Source: Phanerodontia chrysosporium (lineage: Eukaryota; Basidiomycota; Agaricomycetes; Polyporales; Phanerochaetaceae). Taken from it: a stretch of DNA of 14,266 bases. Position numbers and translations under genes: made by a program. Under the pieces are notes generated by a model, which saw only the letters and a list, made by a program, of their open reading frames with translations, was not told the origin of the DNA and made no database searches. The stretch spans positions 1 through 14,266 of the forward strand of contig MJGA01000140.1 of assembly GCA_001910725.1 (NCBI GenBank), read 5' to 3'. Shown here piece by piece: positions 9,096 to 14,266 of the stretch; the stretch's first letter is position 1, and the number at the start of each line of letters is the position of its first letter.

Positions 9096-10816
9096 ATGAC
9101 GAGAAGGACACGAAGGGTATGGACATTGGTATATCTGAGTACGTCTTTCAAGGCTAGTCTTGCGGCGCTGGCTCATCATGTCAGAGCGCAGGACAACGAT
9201 TCCGCAGCGAAGGAGAAAGAGATTGCATCGGTGCGTTTGAAAGCCTATATGCAAGCCCTGGGGACTTCTGAGTATTGGCTGTGCCAGGCTCCAGCGGGCA
9301 GGCGGATACCGAAGAAGGTCGAAGTTGAGTGCGTGACCGTACTTCTCCTGCACACGGAAAACCCGATCGAGCCTGTGTAGTCTTCCAGGTCCTTCTCCAC
9401 CGAAGCAATCATCGAGGAAGCCCGCAAGCAAAGCTAGGCATTCGCGTGCGCCGTCGGTCGCGTCGAGTGCAGACGGCGCTGAGACGCCTACGAAGCCCCC
9501 TTCGGTAAGAGGTGCTGGAAAGGCTTCTTCATCGTACGCGGTATACGTTATTGCATGGGGCAGTCTTCTAAACTTTGATCCAGACGCAGTGACAGCCAGG
9601 AGGAAGGGTCGGACGACGACGCTGGATCGATAGCAGGGTCCACGAAGGCAGCGCGGAAACGCAAGCGAGAACCAGACCGCATACAGTTCTTCAAGGACGA
9701 CCCGCAATGCAAGGACATAGAGCCCCACCGAGCCCTCTGCGCAAAGTGCGACACTTGGATATCTCTGCACGCAAAGCGGCGATATGTCATGCAATCGTGG
9801 ACCGAACACCGCAATGCTTGCACCGGCTCAGCGAGTGTTCCCCCTGATATTGTGTCTCCGGATGCAAGGTCAGTCTCGCCGATAATCTTCACTTCGGTAT
9901 ACTCACGCCTTGCAGAAGCGTTCCCGATACTGCAGAGCCCACCATCGCAGACACTGACGGGAGGACAGCGCTTGAGGGTGACTCGCGCACAGGCGAAATC
10001 CGTCCCCACGAGGCGTTCTGCACGTCATGCAACACGTGGATCCAGCTCGATCCTACCGTTCCGTACGTGATCACGAACTGGAAGGCGCACACGCAGGAGT
10101 GTCCCGGCAACATGTGAGTCCCCATCTTCCGTCCTGCTGCACGCGACTTGAATTCCGCGCGCAGAGCTGCGCCTCCGCCGGACACGACTTCAAGCAATGA
10201 CGCGGAGATGCCGGACCAGAGCAACCCACCCGTGCGAGCCGAGAACCCCGCGCCGGCCCAGAGCACGGCGGAGCCCATGCACCTGCCAGTCCCGGCCACA
10301 CCCTCGCGGAAACGCGGGCGCGAAGAAGACGACGTCGGCGAGACGCCGCGGACGGTCCGCGCACGCCCCGCCTCGTACACGCCGAACCGCGGGCAGGCGC
10401 TGTGGCACACGCTCACGAAGCCGTTCCGTGCGTTCGTGCAGGGCTTCAAGGAAGGCCTCAACGCGTCATCCTCGTCATCTCCGCCCCGCCGTCTTCTTGA
10501 GTGGATGTGGGGTCGTGATATATACCGCGTACGATTGCTTCTTTATCTCGCTTGGAGGCTCATGTCAATAATGATCATTTTGTTTGGAATCCTATGTGGT
10601 GCTTTTTTGCTTCATGCATTCTCGGGCGCTCCCGGCGCGCGATTTCGGGCGAACGGTCTCGAATTTCATTTTGTGCATGAGCTCACTGCCGTGGGTGACG
10701 TGCGCAGACAGCCGTTCGAGAACGCGAGAACGCGATTCCTGTGTGGCAGTTCCGCCCAGCGGGGTGCGAGACCGCTGTTGCGTGCGACGTTCGCCGATCC
10801 CGTTGCTAGGCCTTAG
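9096..10816 (+). CDS. Uncharacterised protein with two C-x2-C-x19-H-x3-C modules and a possible C-terminal membrane segment
   Basis: Best-supported exons are 9381-9504, 9600-9868, 9916-10113 and 10165-10816. Upstream exons 9096-9128, 9192-9230 and 9288-9328 keep frame (451 residues in all) but are uncertain; a start at 9042 with another path is possible. After a Ser/Pro/Lys-rich region and a basic stretch (ARKRKREP) come two copies of one module, CAKCDTWISL...W..H...C and CTSCNTWIQL...W..H...C. Each has 19 residues from the second Cys to His and is preceded by I-x-P-H-x-A. A linker follows with a second basic stretch (SRKRGREEDD). The 3' part reads through a hydrophobic stretch (about LLLYLAWRLMSIMIILFGIL) and ends at TAG 10814-10816. 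Zinc binding and a nuclear role are inferred; no named family was recognised. The tail after about 10500 is less certain than the modules. Confidence 0.65.
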
Positions 10817-11740
10817 CGGGCAGGTCATCCGCACGCGGTTGCACAGCGTACCTGAGCTCGCCGCAGGTGCGTATTCGCCGACACGAGGCCCCCCCTCTCG
10901 CCAAGCGCAGGCGAACACACTTGGCGGCGGGCGCGTCGCAGCGGGGCTGGGTGCACCCCGCCTGCACCAGCGCGCACCTCCGCGGAGCAAGAGACTTCTG
11001 GTGCTGCTCTGCGCTCCAGGGCGGTGGCACGGCTCCCCACGCTAATTGTCTGGGCAGAACGTCCCCGCAGGTCACGCCCGCGCGCGCGTGCGATCTGTTT
11101 ACCCGCACAGCGGCGTTGGACCCTTGGCCGTCGGCCCGCCCTGGGGGACGCGATGCATGGGGCAGCAGGCACCCGGGCGTGCGGTCCTGGCAGGACGCGT
11201 CGGAACACGCCCGAAAATGTGAGACATCTCGAGGCGGGTGCGGGGGCTCGTTGCATCAGGCAACGCAGAGGGGGGCCCCGCGCCGAGGCCGGCTGCGTGT
11301 TCCTCCCCGTCGCGAGCGGAGGCGCGGCCGCGACAGCGCGAGTTGCGGCCGCGGCGGCGACGCGAGTGTGTGACTCGGCTGTGCTCGCGCGGTCGCTGCT
11401 GGGCCGCTGCGCCCTCCAGGGCACGAGTTGCGGGTGCGAGTTTTGGCAGCGCCGCGGCGGTGGCTCCCACGGGGTCTTCGCTCAGGGCTGCAGCGTCCCT
11501 CTGAAGATTTTGCTGCCGCGCCGCTCCCACGCATGCATCGCATGATCTGGGCGATCCTCCTGGGGGATCTTCCATGCGACTGGGCTCACACATACGCCCC
11601 CTCTGGATAGAATATATTGCTGCGTGGCAGGATCCGTCGATGGAACTTTCGCAGAGAGACGGGGGAGGGCAGCTCGAGGACGGCGACTTGATGCGCGCGG
11701 GGATCAAGCGCAGTTTGGCGCGGAATCTCAACTGGGTTAG
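10817..11740. other. GC-rich block without a convincing gene
   Basis: Open frames overlap on both strands, as expected when GC is high and stop codons are rare. The predicted peptides are Arg/Ala/Gly-rich with no motif, and no series of GT-AG introns joins them. I see no terminal repeats or transposase motifs. The stretch 11270-11430 is especially rich in CG dinucleotides. Confidence 0.5.
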
Positions 11741-11747
11741 GTTAGCC

Positions 11748-11754
11748 TTTAAAA
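11748..11754 (+). promoter_or_regulatory. Possible TATA-like element of the second CCHC gene
   Basis: TTTAAAA lies about 140 bp before the ATG at 11892. A pyrimidine-rich tract (about 11849-11880) separates the two, which fits a fungal core promoter, but the match to TATAAA is imperfect. Confidence 0.4.
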
Positions 11755-11891
11755 GCCTCCGCGAAGGCGCCCTGAGTCCACGGCAACCGCCTGCCGATTC
11801 TCGACGAGCAGGTTTGGCTTGCGCCCCGCAAAACGGTGGCGTCCCGTCTTCACCCCTTCTCTCTTTCCCCCACCACCTTGCGACACCAGCG

Positions 11892-12849
11892 ATGCCCCAA
11901 GACGAGGGTCAGTCGCCCCCGTCGCATCCCCCGAGCCCCCTCGCTGACCGCCCACTCTCCAGACCATCCAGCGGCAGTGGCAAGCGCGAAGACGTAAAGC
12001 CCGCATCGTCGGTACGTCCCTGCCAGCAGATCCTCCGGGGAGGAACACAAACTCACTTTCCATGGACCTCTAGAGCGCGGGGAGAGCGCGAATCGGTGAG
12101 CAGAGCTTTTAGTTGTCCTCCTACATGCGTTTAATTCCGCGTCGCGCAGGTCTGTGGCAGGGGGAAAGGCCGCCGCGTCCGAACGGGCCCGCGAGCGCAA
12201 GCTCCGCGAAGACCCCCTCGTGACGGTCCACAGCCCGCAGGTCGTCGTGTGCAACCGCTGCGGCGCGACGATCAAGCTCTCGCTCAAGAGCGCGTACGAC
12301 CCCTTCCACTGGCAGCGCCACCGCGAGCGCTGCCTCAAGCGGCCCGACGCCATCGTGCGCGAGCTGCGCGACGCCAACGGCAAGGTGCGTACACGGCGCA
12401 CAAAGGGACGCGTTGTGCTGACGCCGCCGACCGCGCCTAGACGCCTGCGCCGGAGTCGGACTGGCCCACGGACGTCAAGGAGGAGGAGCCACCGTGCGAC
12501 ACGCCGAGCAGGACGAGCGGCGCAAGCACGCCGCCGCTCGTGTCCGACACCGAAGAGGACGCAGAGCTCGCGAGCTCGAACGGCACCGTGGACGACACGC
12601 CGTCGCCCGTCGTGCACGCGCGCGCGCTCTCGCCCTTCCCGCTCTTCGACCCGAGCGGTCGCCCCTCTACGCGACGTGCGAGCTGGGCTCGCAGGCCTTC
12701 GAGCGCTGGAAGTCCTTTGCGCAGCGGTCCCTCTCGTACGACGCCGGCTCTTCCCCCTCGCGGACCCGCACTCCGGCGACCACTTTGACCCGCTCTACTG
12801 GCCGCCGCGCATCACCTATCAGGAAAGCCAGCTGCGCTCGACTTCCTGA
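11892..12849 (+). CDS. Uncharacterised protein with one C-x2-C-x19-H-x3-C module
   Basis: Exons read 11892-12011, 12076-12095, 12150-12384 and 12441-12849 (about 261 residues if two missing bases are allowed for). The N terminus is Ser/Pro-rich (MPQDEGQSPPSHPPSPL), then comes a charged Arg/Lys/Glu stretch and the module CNRCGATIKLS...Y....W..H...C with the same spacing as in the gene upstream. An acidic Ser/Pro/Thr region follows (VKEEEPPCDTPS, SDTEEDAEL). The C terminus has conserved-looking segments (LYATCELGSQAFERWKSF and DPLYWPPRITYQESQL) that lie in different frames. One base is missing near the CCCC run at 12662-12665 and another between about 12740 and 12760. With both allowed, the frame closes exactly at TGA 12849. 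Exon 2 is only 20 nt, and its acceptor (TCTAGAG) is less sure. Function is unknown; nucleic-acid binding is inferred. Confidence 0.7.
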
Positions 12850-14266
12850 TTTTCTTTCTTCTCAATCTACGCCTCTGCTGGCAAATTCTCTTGGATTTCC
12901 TGCTTGCTCATCTCGCCTCCGTCTCGTGCTCTAGCTTATTCTTGCTGTCTTGTCACTGGCCATGTTGTACAGCTATAATTTGCTCGCCTGCTCGCCTCAC
13001 CCTATCTCGTCTCATAGTGTACTGCACCCGTCATCGTTATTTTTGCACAACCTCCCCTTCTTGTACATACTTAGACATCCCTTCTCCCGTACAGTACTAT
13101 CTTGGTATCTTGGAGCACATCGCATCGTAGCCTATCTCTTGCTCTTGTCATCCGTGTTTTCTTGTTTGCACTGTTACAACATATACTGTCCTACTGTACA
13201 TACACAATCTGGAACACAAAAATCTACTACGTAGTCTAGCTGCCACGCTATACATCTCTCTTTTGATTTTGTGCTGGGACAACCCGAAGTCGGAGCCTCT
13301 TTGAGAGGTAAGATAGACGCAGTCCACTTCCCTCACATCGTGACAAAGCGTGACGATCACGTGCAGTAGGCGGCTTGCCTTCGCATGCGCGTAAAGCAGA
13401 GGTAGAAAGTCACCGGAGGTGACAGCGACCCCAAGTGGCATTGCTGTACTATGAATATCCAGTATGTAAGGCAGGTGTAGCCCTGGACACTCAAATGGGT
13501 ACGCAGGGGACCAAGGATGCATCCCGCAGCCTGAGCCTCCCTAGCAGGGTTCCTGGCACCAAGCAGTGCCAAAACACGCTGCTAGAGCATAATTAACTGC
13601 ATGCAAGTCATAGCACAACTCGATAGCCTGCTCTGTCCTAGCAGCCACGGAATCCGTCAGTACTGCACCTACCGCAACAACGGGTATTATGTAATCGACC
13701 TCCCGGAGGCTCGTGCGGACTCAAAATACACGTCTGGAGGGAGTGGGCAAAATCGAGCTTCACAGAAATATTAAAGAGCCTTGCCTCCATTATTCTGTGA
13801 AGGTGATTCTTTTTCCTATGGACGACTTTCTCCATTTTGAGCTCGCACACTTCGCCCTCGCCAAATCGGGGCGAAGCGGGACAGATGTCACTCACGTGAT
13901 ACTGAGGAAAGTGGAATGGGCCTACAGGGACTTGCAAAAGAAACTGCAGGTCAGCGTTTTTCGCCTAACAGCAGTTGTGACAGGTGTCACCAGATTTGTG
14001 TGGAGCTGTCATGCAAGCTGCTGGCTCCCGACGACGAGTAACGACGAAGCCACGCTCCTTTTCACTGAGACGAGAAACACCGCCGTAAGATGAATGTTTA
14101 CGCGCCTTGTCTTATCATAGGAGGCCACGGATTATTTTCCAATTTTTTGGTAACAAGCTGAGCTCTGGGAACTCAAGAACGGAGGTCACTGGGCGGGGCG
14201 CCCAGAACGTAGTTCAGGCGGGGGTCTGTACCGGAAGACAGCGATTTCCCAAAAATGGAGATGAAC
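12850..14266. other. Right-hand region without a firm gene
   Basis: The part 12850-13240 is rich in T and C, contains TTGTACATAC-like signals, and is probably the 3' untranslated region and flank of the CCHC gene. From 13250 on, two minus-strand open stretches (13544-13720 and the frame ending at 13148) have protein-like composition but no clear join, start or domain. The plus-strand frame 13713-14093 is open but unrecognised. Confidence 0.45.

Noticed and set aside
9042..9230. Alternative 5' exons for the first CCHC gene starting at ATG 9042
   Set aside because: The context of that ATG is attractive, but the strong ATGCAG acceptor leads straight to a stop and the other path needs a weak GAG acceptor. 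It is kept as an alternative, not called.
11024..11731. Several 150-210 residue open frames on both strands
   Set aside because: They overlap one another in high-GC DNA, are Arg/Ala/Gly-rich and show no motif or intron pattern.
11734..11746. Telomere-like GGGTTAGGTTAG
   Set aside because: Only two imperfect units are present, inside a promoter-like region; not a telomeric tract.

Overview
The window looks like nuclear DNA of a filamentous basidiomycete (Agaricomycete; Polyporales is my guess from general style, not proven). Genes are dense and split by many 44-67 nt GT-AG introns with CTNAN-like branch points. Start codons follow CAC(C)-rich leaders and 3' flanks are pyrimidine-rich. Nothing bacterial, viral or organellar was seen, and no tRNA, rRNA, CRISPR or intact transposon. 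I rebuilt the splice models by hand from reading frame, splice sites and family motifs.

Layout, left to right. (1) Minus strand, 1-1856: the N-terminal part of an Nrd1/Seb1/SCAF-type RNA polymerase II CTD-interacting (CID) protein, cut off by the window edge. (2) Minus, 2504-3739: a complete secreted GH16 endo-beta-1,3(4)-glucanase in five exons. (3) Minus, 4828-6096: complete PEX7, the PTS2 import receptor, in five exons, one intron being GC-AG. (4) Plus, 6177-7633: a complete class II (SIRT4-like) sirtuin in ten exons, two of them only 10 and 12 nt. PEX7 and the sirtuin are divergent, with 80 bp between start codons. (5) Plus, 8153-8493: a 77-residue hydrophilic protein of unknown function behind a TATA box inside a perfect inverted repeat. 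(6) Plus, about 9096-10816: an uncharacterised protein with two copies of a C-x2-C-x19-H-x3-C module, basic stretches and a possible C-terminal membrane segment. (7) 10817-11740: GC-rich, no convincing gene. (8) Plus, 11892-12849: a second protein with one copy of the same CCHC module. (9) 12850-14266: no firm gene, though two minus-strand stretches look weakly protein-like.

Genes 1-5 are mostly conserved housekeeping or secreted-enzyme genes. PEX7 and the sirtuin may share a control region, which would connect peroxisomal import with a predicted mitochondrial NAD-dependent enzyme. The least described part is 9.1-12.9 kb, where two neighbouring genes share a putative zinc module with identical spacing and fixed Ile, Leu, Tyr and Trp positions. 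Genes 1 and 8 each need two single-base restorations to keep frame, all at or close to C/G runs. This points to base-calling errors in a draft assembly more than to decay.
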